From JACOTV01 sp964579395 (lineage in GTDB: Bacteria > Patescibacteriota > Microgenomatia > UBA1406 > GWC2-37-13), in assembly GCA_964579395.1 (NCBI GenBank), contig CAZOFT010000003.1, forward strand, positions 92,434-156,433: 64,000 nt of DNA, given 5' to 3'. Each line of letters opens with the position of its first letter. The first letter of the stretch is position 1. Below are positions 49,625 through 58,123 of this stretch, piece by piece. The notes under the pieces are model-generated. The model was not told the origin of the DNA and did not search any database. It was given only the letters and a program-made list of their open reading frames with translations. A program made the position numbers and the translations under genes.

Positions 49625-51214
49625 ATGTCTGCTGAAAAATCGCGCTGGTACCCGTCCCATAATATGCATCAGACGCGGATACCTTCTTACTCTGCACATC
49701 ATCCGCATATCGACGAGACAGCAGCGCTTCCGTTGCAAGCAGGGCTTTTTGACACCAATACCCCTTGGCTCGTCCCCAGCTCCTGGCCGGATGAATCAGA
49801 AAGTGGCTCCATGCCGTTACACAATCGGGTTATGCCCATAAAACATGGGCGATCGGCCGAGCTGACCCACGACCCGGCACGAGAGGAGTCGATGCGTATG
49901 TATTTTGCCGACTCATTTGGGCACTGGTATTCAGTCCTCAACGCAAAAGGAAATAATACTCATGAGCCACATGCCCGCTATAACCGCACTCTGTCGCCCC
50001 AGTGGTCAGTACGCGGCTATATGAGCGATCAGTATCGTATGCGCTGCCAAAGAACGTCTCGACTGTTTCGCGAGCACGATATTGATACAGAGTGGCCAGT
50101 CTACATGAAGCGCCCGGTTCACCTCATTTTGCCTGATCAAAATACGCCGGCCAGCCGCAAAGAGTTGATCACCTATGCCAGCACGCACCAAGAACAAGAT
50201 CCTGAAGACTACGAACCAAACCCGGACGTTGTGCAAGAGGCACTTGCTCAGCTTGAACCGACTGTGCTTGTGCGCGCTATGAAAATGAGCGAGCGCATCT
50301 GGGACCTACCCGATCTCAGCGACGCCGACATACAAAAGCTTGTGCTCACTGGTGTTCATCTGCACAATTTCGATCTGAAAAGACGTGAAAAAGACGGCAG
50401 CTATGATCCGCGACTCCATGGGGACCTGATCGATACTGCAAGCCCCATGCAGGACCTGATCGATCAATTTATGACCGATGCTCTCCCTCGGCGAATCGGG
50501 CGAAACGTAGGCCTGATGCACAAGCTCGGCGTAGCTCATCATTATCTGCATCCGGGCAACATCACACTGATGGGAGAGGTTGTCGACTTGGATTCACCAA
50601 CAGGGCACGCTGTTTTGGGATACGGACCTGACGCCACCATGAAAGAGCGCATTGAAGATATTCGGGCACTTATTATTGACGGAGCCGGCTATGCATTCAT
50701 CCCGCTGAGTGAGGATGCAGACCGAGAACGCTTTTATACCGGATTTTTCGACGCGTATTGCAGTGCGCGCGGTCTTGATCCGAACTCGCTTGAATCTCTT
50801 TTTATCTGCGATACGCTTGACCTTCCCAGTGTGGGAATACTGTCTTTTTTGGGAGAAGAGATCGAACAGCAGTATCTTGACGCTACCTATGCGGCCGTCG
50901 TGCATCTGCGGCAAAATCCGGAGATGCTCGTCACCGAAGAACGCGACGATATGATTGTGGTTGGGGTAGACTCATCCTACGAGACGGCTGATGTATTGTT
51001 TGATCAGTTTTGGGAAGAACACAATTTAAACGCTCTGTGCGATAGACTGCGTGAAACATGCCCGAAGACACAATTTGAACCGGCAGACACAGAAGGATTC
51101 CGCCTGCTTATGCAAAAAATTCTCAAAGATCGATACATACTGGCCATATCCCGAACTCTTTCAAGAGATGTGACTGCGGCACTCAACTATTTGGCTCAAA
51201 AAGCTCAAAACTAA
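49625..51214 (+). CDS. Large protein with a kinase/SelO-like active-site signature
   Basis: The 529-residue soluble product is not recognised overall. Around residues 295-330 it reads RIGRNVGLMHKLGVAHHYLHPGN, then ITLMGEVVDLDSPTG. The order His-x6-Asn-x3-hydrophobic-x-Gly-x4-Asp resembles the catalytic loop and metal site of protein-kinase-like folds, and of SelO (HGVMNTDN...GETIDYGP). A conserved Arg/Asp pair upstream could not be placed. TATAAT is 7 bases before the ATG. Copies of the phased repeat lie on both sides. A pseudokinase or AMPylase-like role is a hypothesis. Confidence 0.5.
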   Translation: MSAEKSRWYPSHNMHQTRIPSYSAHHPHIDETAALPLQAGLFDTNTPWLVPSSWPDESESGSMPLHNRVMPIKHGRSAELTHDPAREESMRMYFADSFGHWYSVLNAKGNNTHEPHARYNRTLSPQWSVRGYMSDQYRMRCQRTSRLFREHDIDTEWPVYMKRPVHLILPDQNTPASRKELITYASTHQEQDPEDYEPNPDVVQEALAQLEPTVLVRAMKMSERIWDLPDLSDADIQKLVLTGVHLHNFDLKRREKDGSYDPRLHGDLIDTASPMQDLIDQFMTDALPRRIGRNVGLMHKLGVAHHYLHPGNITLMGEVVDLDSPTGHAVLGYGPDATMKERIEDIRALIIDGAGYAFIPLSEDADRERFYTGFFDAYCSARGLDPNSLESLFICDTLDLPSVGILSFLGEEIEQQYLDATYAAVVHLRQNPEMLVTEERDDMIVVGVDSSYETADVLFDQFWEEHNLNALCDRLRETCPKTQFEPADTEGFRLLMQKILKDRYILAISRTLSRDVTAALNYLAQKAQN

Positions 51215-51403
51215 GCTCTTCTCGAGCGCAGGAATCCTCTTAGTCTGCTTTGGGGGGATCCTTTGACTGAGTTTTTTCATACTAAGATTTTCTGCTTACT
51301 CCAATTCGCGTGATGTTCGAAGCAAATCATCTACACTTTCCCAGCTGTTTGTCCAAGCGTTTTGTGCTGCCTGGATCAATTATGTACAAAAATGAGGGAA
51401 GAG

Positions 51404-51510
51404 AATAATTACCGCAGATTTACCGTAGATTACCCGCACTGAGCTCAATTCGGGCACCGTTGCGGTTAGGCAATCTGTATTTCCCGCAGTATTCCCGCAT
51501 ATTTGCCGCA
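51404..51510 (+). repeat. Phased CCGCA repeat, copy B
   Basis: Same layout as copy A, with about 104 of 108 bases identical: units at 51412, 51423 (as CCGTA), 51434 and 51484, 51495, 51506. It starts 190 bases after the preceding stop and ends 47 bases before the next start. The rest of this 342-base gap shows nothing recognisable. Confidence 0.8.
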
Positions 51511-51556
51511 CATTCATTACACTGCTGCTTCTGAAGGGGAGTATAATTATCGTCTA

Positions 51557-53128
51557 ATGAGCAATTGGAACGAACAGGAGCGCCAAATCAAGCCCTCGAT
51601 GGAATCTGTTTTAGCCGGTATTCCTGAGGGGTTTGTGCAGGTTATCCAAGATGAACCGTCAATCGCCACGACTATTCAACCGCTATGGAATCGGGCAGAG
51701 ATGGCATTTGGAGATGATGAGTGGAAGGTAGATGCGGTATGTAGCACCACAAGGCTTGCAACGGTTGCCCACCAGCAAAATGAACGAGACAATAAACAAC
51801 GAAGAAAAACAACTGGCGAACCCTATATTACGCATCCTGTCGCTATTGCACATTCACTTTTGGGTGAATCACCCTATCCGGATATTCCTGCTCAGTATCT
51901 GGCGCGCACGTATGATGTGGAGCTTGTTCTCACTGCACTTATGCACGACGTGGCTGAAGATGTGCGCTATAGGGGTGTCTCTGGTAAGGAGTGGCTTGAT
52001 GTGCTCGATACACATCTTGGTCAATACGAAGCATTTGCTCCCGGTATCGCGGCGCGAGTGCGAAGAAACGTAAACGCACTCACTGATTTTGGCAAAATTG
52101 ACGACATGCCTCAGGAAGTACACGACACGCTCCTCGAAAGCGAAATCGTGCGAAGCAGAGCACAGGAGCTGGCAAGAATGCCCGGGATGAGCGACGACGT
52201 TGACGAACACAAAGAGGCGAGCGTCCAGGCGATGGGAGCGATTGTGCGCATATTTCAGGTTGCTGACGAGTGTGAAGATCCTGCAGAGCGTTTGCGGACC
52301 CTTGCAAGCTGCCTCACGGTCAAAGCACACGATGTGCTCAACAACCTTGGTGACGGGATGATGACCGGATACAAAGTGGCTCGTGCGCTTGAACTGGCCG
52401 CAATATCCCGCTATATGGGAAGTGACGCAAGCACAGCCTTGCTGATGCGCTTGGCGCCGCTATATGATCTGGGAAGTCCTGATGACGGACTACTTCGACC
52501 AAGCAATCAGTCAGCACTTGCCGAGCTTCATGCGGCGCGCCTCGCCCAAGACGACTTTCTTCTTACCGACGGCCAACGGCCCGCGCTCATCGGGCTTACT
52601 CCGGTAGCAGAGCTTCCGGTACTCACTCACTCAGAGGTGTCTTCAGAAGGCCCCAATGTCCGCTTCGGTGTGCAGCTGCGATTTCAAGCAAACGGCATAC
52701 AATCAGCGCTCAGCGGTAATGAACAGCTTCATGTTCAACAGGGGACCAATGGGGAACATCAGCCAATGGCTCCTATCGATGTGCCGATCCACGAGATTCT
52801 ACGCAGTCTTGGCCGAGATGTCGCATACTACAAATTACCATCCGGCGTGATTGTGAAGCTTATGGACGGACAGCCAACTGTATGTGACACTTTGACCACA
52901 GGGCACGCCACAGCAGACATTCTTTCTGTCCCCGAATCGGCGTTATTGAGCCCGACAAGCGTCCCGGGGTCACAAATTGAGGGGAGTAGACCGCGTACCA
53001 TACAAGAGATTGTTGACTCATTGGAGATCATGTCGCCACTTCCTAACTCACAAAACAGCGGACGGCGCGTCGTGACCTTTCCTGGCACGGCGTGCGGAGA
53101 CAACCTCGCGCATACAGCGCTGATCTAA
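51557..53128 (+). CDS. HD-domain protein resembling the (p)ppGpp hydrolase domain of RelA/SpoT
   Basis: The 523-residue product has the hydrolase motifs of RelA/SpoT/MESH1: GEPYITHPVAIAHSLL (~87-102), LVLTALMHDVAEDV with His130-Asp131, NVNALTDFGK, and VKAHDVLNNLG for the later Asp. The synthetase domain and the TGS/ACT domains are absent. The C-terminal ~230 residues are of unknown fold. It may degrade (p)ppGpp or another phosphorylated nucleotide. TATAAT is 9 bases before the ATG at 51557. It lies between repeat copies B and C. Confidence 0.75.
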   Translation: MSNWNEQERQIKPSMESVLAGIPEGFVQVIQDEPSIATTIQPLWNRAEMAFGDDEWKVDAVCSTTRLATVAHQQNERDNKQRRKTTGEPYITHPVAIAHSLLGESPYPDIPAQYLARTYDVELVLTALMHDVAEDVRYRGVSGKEWLDVLDTHLGQYEAFAPGIAARVRRNVNALTDFGKIDDMPQEVHDTLLESEIVRSRAQELARMPGMSDDVDEHKEASVQAMGAIVRIFQVADECEDPAERLRTLASCLTVKAHDVLNNLGDGMMTGYKVARALELAAISRYMGSDASTALLMRLAPLYDLGSPDDGLLRPSNQSALAELHAARLAQDDFLLTDGQRPALIGLTPVAELPVLTHSEVSSEGPNVRFGVQLRFQANGIQSALSGNEQLHVQQGTNGEHQPMAPIDVPIHEILRSLGRDVAYYKLPSGVIVKLMDGQPTVCDTLTTGHATADILSVPESALLSPTSVPGSQIEGSRPRTIQEIVDSLEIMSPLPNSQNSGRRVVTFPGTACGDNLAHTALI

Positions 53129-53158
53129 TTCCCGCAGATTTACCGTAGATTACCCGCA
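53128..53158 (+). repeat. Phased CCGCA repeat, partial copy C
   Basis: Only the first trio is present, with units at 53132, 53143 (CCGTA) and 53154. It begins at the stop codon of the HD-domain gene and lies between convergent gene ends. Confidence 0.75.
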
Positions 53159-53162
53159 GATG

Positions 53163-54179
53163 TTAGTCCTTTTTTGGCTCGGTCCCGTTGGGTTTTCGAA
53201 GAATATTGAGCTCTTGCAGAACTGTTTCTATAAAAAGCGTCATGGGAATTGCCAAAAACATGCCTGATATGCCTGCGAAGCGCCCACCCAAAATCAATAC
53301 GACCAATGTAACGATGGGGTTGAGGCCAACCGTTTTTTTTATGACAAGAGGCACTAAAATCTGGTTTTCTACTTGCTGCACAATAAAGTACAAAGCAAGA
53401 ACACTGAGGCCTAAAAATGACGATTGAGGAGCAGTAAAAAGGAGCGCGGGAAAAACAGATATCGCTGGCCCTACAATAGGAATCACCTCTAAAAGTCCAG
53501 CAATTACGGCAAGCGGTAAGGCGAATCGCACCCCGACAAGCATGAGCCCGACATATGTCATGATTCCGATTGTCAACATCAATATGAGCTGACCCCATAG
53601 CCAACTACGCATTCGGTGCTCAACCTTATCCAAAATCGTCTCAATGCGTCCGGCTTGAGAAGGCGGCACCACATTGAGCAAAAACAAACGCACTGCCTGC
53701 TCTTCAATCAATAAGTAATATCCGAAAAAGATGGTCGTCACGATAAACAGTACATTTGAAAAGGCCTGAGACAATATGCCAAACAAGGCGTTCGTCATGG
53801 TTGGCACAGATTCACGCAGTCGCTTTTCAAGCTCAAAGGATTGAACAACTGGATGCTGCAGCCAAGTGGCGTTTTGTAGCTGTCCGGGAAGATTTTTTAT
53901 AAATAGGGCAGTTTCATCAATAATCGGCGGCAAGATAACGGCGGTGAGATAACTCATTGCGCCGATTAGTAGCGCAAATAAGATGAAGGCAGTGATAGCG
54001 CGCGGTATCCGAAAGCGCTCAAAATAGGAAACAATCGGATTAAACGCACTCATGAGGATGAAACCGATAACGAGGGAGAACAGCACGTCCTTCACTAACC
54101 ACAACACCTGGAGACCAATAATAAGAGCGAGTGCGAGCAGCACCGATTTAGCGGTTATTTCAACGCGAATTGATTTCAC
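53163..54179 (-). CDS. AI-2E family (PerM-like) transporter
   Basis: The 338-residue product has about seven to eight hydrophobic helices. It has the family layout of two N-terminal helix pairs, a charged ~100-residue loop (LPGQLQNATWLQHP, LEKRLRESVP), then helices with VIPIVGPAISVFPALLFTA and NQILVPLVIKKTVGLNPIVTL. Members export AI-2 or other small solutes or work in sodium/proton exchange; the substrate here is unknown. A GTG at 54179 fits TACAAT 7 bases upstream better than the ATG at 54212. Confidence 0.88.
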   Translation of the reverse strand: MKSIRVEITAKSVLLALALIIGLQVLWLVKDVLFSLVIGFILMSAFNPIVSYFERFRIPRAITAFILFALLIGAMSYLTAVILPPIIDETALFIKNLPGQLQNATWLQHPVVQSFELEKRLRESVPTMTNALFGILSQAFSNVLFIVTTIFFGYYLLIEEQAVRLFLLNVVPPSQAGRIETILDKVEHRMRSWLWGQLILMLTIGIMTYVGLMLVGVRFALPLAVIAGLLEVIPIVGPAISVFPALLFTAPQSSFLGLSVLALYFIVQQVENQILVPLVIKKTVGLNPIVTLVVLILGGRFAGISGMFLAIPMTLFIETVLQELNILRKPNGTEPKKD

Positions 54180-54501
54180 ATCATATATTGTACATGAAAT
54201 CAAAATGTTCAAAGAGTACAGATACCTTTTTAGTTGTTTTTATGCTCCAAATCGAATTATAAGTATTGATTTATATTGTTACAGTACGATTTGTTAAATA
54301 TGGATTGACACAGCAGGTAATCATAGGTATTCTTATGGCATATAGCCTATCCTAACAGGCCAAAAAGATTTAGATCTTTTAGCTTGTTGTGAAGCGCTAT
54401 AGCAAATTCGTCCTTATACAATAGGACGCGCGGACGAAATGTGTTTTTCACACCCGCGATATCAATGAAACAATGCATAAAAAGGAGGTGAATCCAACAA
54501 C

Positions 54502-54774
54502 ATGACAAAAGCAGATCTTATCGCACAGGTTGCTAAAAAAGCTGGACTTACTTCCAAGGCCGCAAAAGACGCAGTAAATGCAGTCTTCGGCACCGTTTCT
54601 GGAGCAATGAAACGAGGTGAAAAAGTGGTTGTAACCGGTTTTGGTACTTTTATGGTTCGCAAACGCGCATCACGAAAAGGCCGCAATCCGCAAACAGGAG
54701 CTGAGATTCAGATTCCTTCAACCAAGACTCCAGGCTTCACCGCCGGAAAGTCACTGAAACGAATGATCAAATAA
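54502..54774 (+). CDS. hup: DNA-binding protein HU
   Basis: HU compacts and bends DNA. The 90-residue product is canonical: MTKADLIAQVAKKAG, then VVTGFGTFMVRKRASRKGRNPQTG with the flexible arm, and a C-terminal TAGKSLKRMIK. AAAGGAGGTGA lies 9 bases before the ATG, the clearest Shine-Dalgarno in the window. The ~290-base region upstream holds a TATACAAT-type -10 (near 54416) and a long leader. A strong terminator follows. Confidence 0.97.
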   Translation: MTKADLIAQVAKKAGLTSKAAKDAVNAVFGTVSGAMKRGEKVVVTGFGTFMVRKRASRKGRNPQTGAEIQIPSTKTPGFTAGKSLKRMIK

Positions 54775-54790
54775 GATTTATTCTTTCTCT

Positions 54791-54831
54791 GGCTCCGTCC
54801 ACCACACTTGTGGCGTACGGAGCCTTTTTTT
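54791..54831 (+). terminator. Intrinsic terminator after hup
   Basis: GGCTCCGT (54791-54798) pairs with ACGGAGCC (54817-54824), followed by seven T. It is the best intrinsic terminator in the window and fits a strongly expressed single gene. Confidence 0.92.
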
Positions 54832-54837
54832 ATGCAT

Positions 54838-54863
54838 TGTCACGCTCTGTGACGTTTTTGTCA
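54838..54863. promoter_or_regulatory. Three-part TGTCA/TGACG operator before the zinc ribbon gene, copy 4
   Basis: TGTCA (54838), 7 bases, TGACG (54850), 4 bases, TGTCA (54859), in the same orientation to its gene as the recA copy. A further 18-base palindrome TGTCATGGTAACATGACA lies at 54879-54896 over the extended -10 (TGGTAACAT) of the gene. Confidence 0.6.
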
Positions 54864-54902
54864 TGACAGAGAGGGGGATGTCATGGTAACATGACAGTCA
54901 TT

Positions 54903-55229
54903 ATGGATGATCAACAAACACCCCAAACCAATGAAGTATGCCCCAAATGCGGCAGTCCGTTAATTGAAGCCACAACCCGAACCGGGCGAAAACTGAAACG
55001 TTGTTCCACCAACAAATGGGACCCGGAAACCAAAACGGCTACCGGATGTGATTATATCGAATGGGCCAAAGGAAGTGTGGAAGAAACTGATGAGGACTGT
55101 CCGGACTGCGGAAACAAGCTTGTTATCTATACTTCTGCTGCTGGAAAGCGTTTGAAAAAATGTTCCACCAACAAATGGGACCCCAAAACAAAGCAGGCGA
55201 GTGGTTGTCAGTACACCGAGTGGCTGTAA
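54903..55229 (+). CDS. Tandem topoisomerase-type zinc ribbon protein
   Basis: The 108-residue product consists of two zinc ribbons of the type found at the C-terminus of topoisomerase I: CPKCGSPLIEATTRTGRKLKRC and a second CPDCGNKLVIYTSAAGKRL with KKCSTNKW; each has a late Cys (GCDYIEW, GCQYTEW). Such ribbons bind single-stranded DNA. The ATG at 54903 is preferred to the one at 54891, which lies in the operator palindrome. The TGACA-type sites upstream link it to recA and comFC. Confidence 0.8.
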   Translation: MDDQQTPQTNEVCPKCGSPLIEATTRTGRKLKRCSTNKWDPETKTATGCDYIEWAKGSVEETDEDCPDCGNKLVIYTSAAGKRLKKCSTNKWDPKTKQASGCQYTEWL

Positions 55230-55321
55230 CACAGAGCAATTGCCTCCGCCCATCTTGTTTTCAACTGTATCCATTCGGCGCATGATTGACAGGGCCGAAA
55301 TGGTGTATACTGTTTGTACGT

Positions 55322-55888
55322 ATGCAGGAGACTCATGATAATCCGCAAACATTGTTGATCTGGCGCTCGCCACTTCGTCCGTTTGTGAAGCGCGAGCCAC
55401 GGATCATTCGTTTTTACCTTCTTCTTGGTGGATTAGTAAGTATTATTGTGCTCTTTTTTAATGATTGGATGGCAATTCTTCCTGTGTGGGCACTCATCTT
55501 TATCGCATATGTCTTTACCGTTATTGAGCCACCTGAAGTAGTTCATCGCATAACACAGTTTGGCATCGAGACAGCAGGTACCACATTTCGATGGGAATCA
55601 CTTTCTCATTTTTACTACACGAGCCGCCTGCGATATACACAATTAGTGCTTGTTACTCATGAACCATATTCCACTCACACCTATGTGATTATCCCCAAAG
55701 AGATTCAAGCACAAATCACCGAACAACTGACAAAACATCTTATTTATTTTGACAAAGCGCCTCGTACGCTCGTTGATCGCATTGGAGAATTCTTCTCACA
55801 GTTTCTACTGCAAGAGGATGATGCGGATACGGTCACACAGACTTCTTCTCAAACCGTTTCTCAAAAAGGGGCGCAGGCAACTCTTTAA
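55322..55888 (+). CDS. Membrane protein of unknown function
   Basis: The 188-residue product has two hydrophobic helices close together (~30-70), with a short N-terminal cytoplasmic part (WRSPLRPFVKREP). A C-terminal domain with YYTSRLRYTQLVLVT suggests a small PH-like beta fold. The last part is Gln/Thr/Ser-rich. TATACT ends 11 bases before the ATG. The last 56 bases overlap the convergent PIN-domain gene. No family was recognised. Confidence 0.55.
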   Translation: MQETHDNPQTLLIWRSPLRPFVKREPRIIRFYLLLGGLVSIIVLFFNDWMAILPVWALIFIAYVFTVIEPPEVVHRITQFGIETAGTTFRWESLSHFYYTSRLRYTQLVLVTHEPYSTHTYVIIPKEIQAQITEQLTKHLIYFDKAPRTLVDRIGEFFSQFLLQEDDADTVTQTSSQTVSQKGAQATL

Positions 55889-56450
55889 TTCCAAAGAGTC
55901 GTCCCCATTCAAGAACCCCTTCATCAGTACTCACCACGTAGCCATCTGTCTCTTTGGCGAGCATGATTAAATCCAGGTCCGCAACACTGTCTAGAAAGCC
56001 GGTTCGTGTCGCATTGCGGTACTTATTGCGAAATGAGGTAATAAACTCTCCCACGGTCATTTCCAGGGCTTTTTTGGGGAGTACTTCGCGGCCCATCATA
56101 TGCGTCGCTGCTTTTCGAATCTCATCTTCTGCGCTTCTCATGCCGCGATAGTTTCTGTCACGCACGTCATCAATGAGTCGATAAAACACATCGGCACCAA
56201 ATTGTATATCGCCCGTTGTTGGTGATTGTATAGTGATCGCACTGAGGAAAGATTCAACATACTCCGGAAGCTCTTCATCAAAAAATGATTTGAGCTCGCC
56301 CACGATGCGTGGCGGCATCATAAACACATCATCAGGGTGCGCTGCAATTAGGGCAGTCATGCTCGTGATGACTTCCTGGGTGGTTGAACCCATTCGCAGA
56401 CCCGGCTCCATGTTGAAAAACAGATTGGTATCGAGAATATAGGTATTCAT
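55833..56450 (-). CDS. PIN-domain RNA ligase partner protein (UPF0278-like)
   Basis: The 205-residue product starts YILDTNLFF with the first PIN aspartate (Asp7). It has MPPRIVGELKSFF, an EDEIRKA helix, the signature RNKYRNATRTGFLDSVADLDLIMLAKE and VVSTDEGVLEWGRLFG. These last two blocks match the archaeal family found next to ATP-dependent RNA ligases (RNA ligase partner, UPF0278). No RNA ligase gene is near. The protein would be an Mg-dependent ribonuclease. Its end overlaps the convergent membrane protein gene by 56 bases. Confidence 0.8.
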   Translation of the reverse strand: MNTYILDTNLFFNMEPGLRMGSTTQEVITSMTALIAAHPDDVFMMPPRIVGELKSFFDEELPEYVESFLSAITIQSPTTGDIQFGADVFYRLIDDVRDRNYRGMRSAEDEIRKAATHMMGREVLPKKALEMTVGEFITSFRNKYRNATRTGFLDSVADLDLIMLAKETDGYVVSTDEGVLEWGRLFGIKELPAPLFEKRFEKKSV

Positions 56451-56625
56451 ATGAGTTTGTCGCATTCTAACAATGCGCATGTCTTATTGTACCGCATTTT
56501 GCAATAAATTCAGCCCAATACCAATCCGGGCGGGTGGATTTTGCGGGGGCCATCTTCTGATCTGGTTTTACTAAAAAAAGAGGGGTTCGTACCCGTTGAA
56601 AAGAGTGAAATGAATGTTTATTATT

Positions 56626-56650
56626 TGTGGATAAGTTATCCACATATTAT
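56626..56650 (+). promoter_or_regulatory. Palindromic DnaA boxes at the dnaA promoter
   Basis: TGTGGATAA (56626-56634) and TTATCCACA (56636-56644) are perfect consensus DnaA boxes in opposite orientation with one base between them. TATTAT (-10) follows at once at 56645-56650, 9 bases before the dnaA ATG. Binding of DnaA here would repress its own gene. Confidence 0.85.
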
Positions 56651-56659
56651 GAACTGTCG

Positions 56660-58006
56660 ATGAACACAGATAGCTGGTCTGCACTTTTAGCCCTTCCTGA
56701 CGGTCTTCGTAAAGTGAATCCTATTTTGTATTCACTCGCCTCACAATCCAGGCTTTTAGAAGAAAGCGATGATCACATCATTGTCGGCTGTAAAAATAAA
56801 ACAGTTCTTGACTATCTCAGAACGCGCACCTCAACACTGGAAACCTTGCTGCAACAGGCGACCGGCAGCATGAAACAACTGGAGTTTGTGATAGATGAGG
56901 GGAGAACAAAACCGAAAGTCAAAGATGCGCCGCTTCTTCAATTCACCCCCTCCACTGATGACTATGCCGCGCGCGCCGGGCTTACGAATAAATACACATT
57001 TGAGAATTTTGCCGTGTCAGGCACAAATCAAGTTGCGTACTCCGCAGCTATGGCGGTGGCCGAAATGCCGGGCCACGCATATAATCCGCTTTTTTTGTGG
57101 GGAGGTGTGGGGGTCGGCAAGACTCATCTTGCTCAGTCGGTTGGGCGCGTCATGTTGGAGAAAAACCCAAAAGCCCGCATTGTCTTTTGCCCGGGAGACT
57201 CTTTTACGAATGAGCTTATTGAGTCAATTCAAAACAAAACAACCACTAAGTTTCGCAGCAAATACCGTCAACTCAACCTACTTATTATTGACGATATTCA
57301 ATTTATCGCCGGGAAAAAGACGGTACAGGAGGAGTTTTTTCACACGTTCAACTCCGTGTTGTCCGGAGGCGGACAGATCATTCTCACATCAGATAAACCG
57401 CCGCAAGACATTGATAACCTGGAAAGTCGCTTAGTGTCACGCTTTTCTGGCGGGTTAACAGTGGATATACAGTCGCCGGATTATGAACTGCGTAGCGCAA
57501 TCTTGCTTCTTAAGGCAAAGGATAAAAATATTCGTCTTGATACCGAGATTGCGCGGCTTATTGCCGAGCAAGTGACCGACTCACGAGCACTGGAGGGGAC
57601 CCTGCTGTCAATCTATGCCCGCTCATTATCCACCGGGGGGATTATTGATTTTGCAATGGTTGAGCAGTTTTTTCAGGAAACAAACCCGGTGTCTACAGTT
57701 CGTGCCAAGCGCAGACTCACCCCAAACGACGTAATACGCGCCGTTGCTTCGTTTTACAATCTTCGCCCGGCGCACCTTAAAAGTCAGACACGCACGTCTC
57801 ACGTCGCCCTTCCTCGCCAAATAGCCATGTATTTACTGCGTCGGGAGCTTGGACTCAAACACCAGGAGATTGCATCTTTTTTAAAACGGCGCGACCACAC
57901 AACCATTTTGTATGGAGTAGAGAAGGTTGATAAGCTTATATTAGATAATCCACGTGTCAAAGAAGAGGTTGATAGAATAGCCCAAAGCCTGTCGCGATCA
58001 ACATGA
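56660..58006 (+). CDS. dnaA: Chromosomal replication initiator DnaA
   Basis: DnaA opens the origin. The 448-residue product has an N-terminal domain I, a short linker, the AAA+ core with NPLFLWGGVGVGKTHLAQSVG (Walker A) and LLIIDDIQFIAGK (Walker B), and the C-terminal DNA-binding domain with SHVALPRQIAMYLLRRELG and KRRDHTTILYG. The start is ATG 56660; the open frame begins at a TTG in the DnaA box. It is followed by oriC-like DNA and dnaN. Confidence 0.98.
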   Translation: MNTDSWSALLALPDGLRKVNPILYSLASQSRLLEESDDHIIVGCKNKTVLDYLRTRTSTLETLLQQATGSMKQLEFVIDEGRTKPKVKDAPLLQFTPSTDDYAARAGLTNKYTFENFAVSGTNQVAYSAAMAVAEMPGHAYNPLFLWGGVGVGKTHLAQSVGRVMLEKNPKARIVFCPGDSFTNELIESIQNKTTTKFRSKYRQLNLLIIDDIQFIAGKKTVQEEFFHTFNSVLSGGGQIILTSDKPPQDIDNLESRLVSRFSGGLTVDIQSPDYELRSAILLLKAKDKNIRLDTEIARLIAEQVTDSRALEGTLLSIYARSLSTGGIIDFAMVEQFFQETNPVSTVRAKRRLTPNDVIRAVASFYNLRPAHLKSQTRTSHVALPRQIAMYLLRRELGLKHQEIASFLKRRDHTTILYGVEKVDKLILDNPRVKEEVDRIAQSLSRST

Positions 58007-58123
58007 TTTCCACAGAGTTATGGACACGATTTATTTTCAATTGGATTGTGTTGAAAAGCCGCGTCGATTTTTATACACTTATCTACACACCTACTAAGAC
58101 TACTATTTATAAATAACTAATAG
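58007..58123. other. Probable oriC between dnaA and dnaN
   Basis: Box-like nonamers: TTATCTACA at 58079 (8/9 to consensus), TTATACACT at 58071, TTATGGACA at 58018 and ATTTCCACA at 58006 (7/9 each). An AT-rich tract lies at 58101-58120, suitable for unwinding. Position between dnaA and dnaN is typical. Confidence 0.65.

Noticed and set aside
49478..51510. Repeat copies A and B as ends of a mobile element carrying the 529-residue gene.
   Set aside because: They are direct repeats without terminal inversions or a transposase, and the partial copy C does not fit a simple element.
56579..56600. GGGGTTCGTACCC looks like a tRNA T arm.
   Set aside because: No acceptor, D or anticodon arm can be built from the flanking bases.
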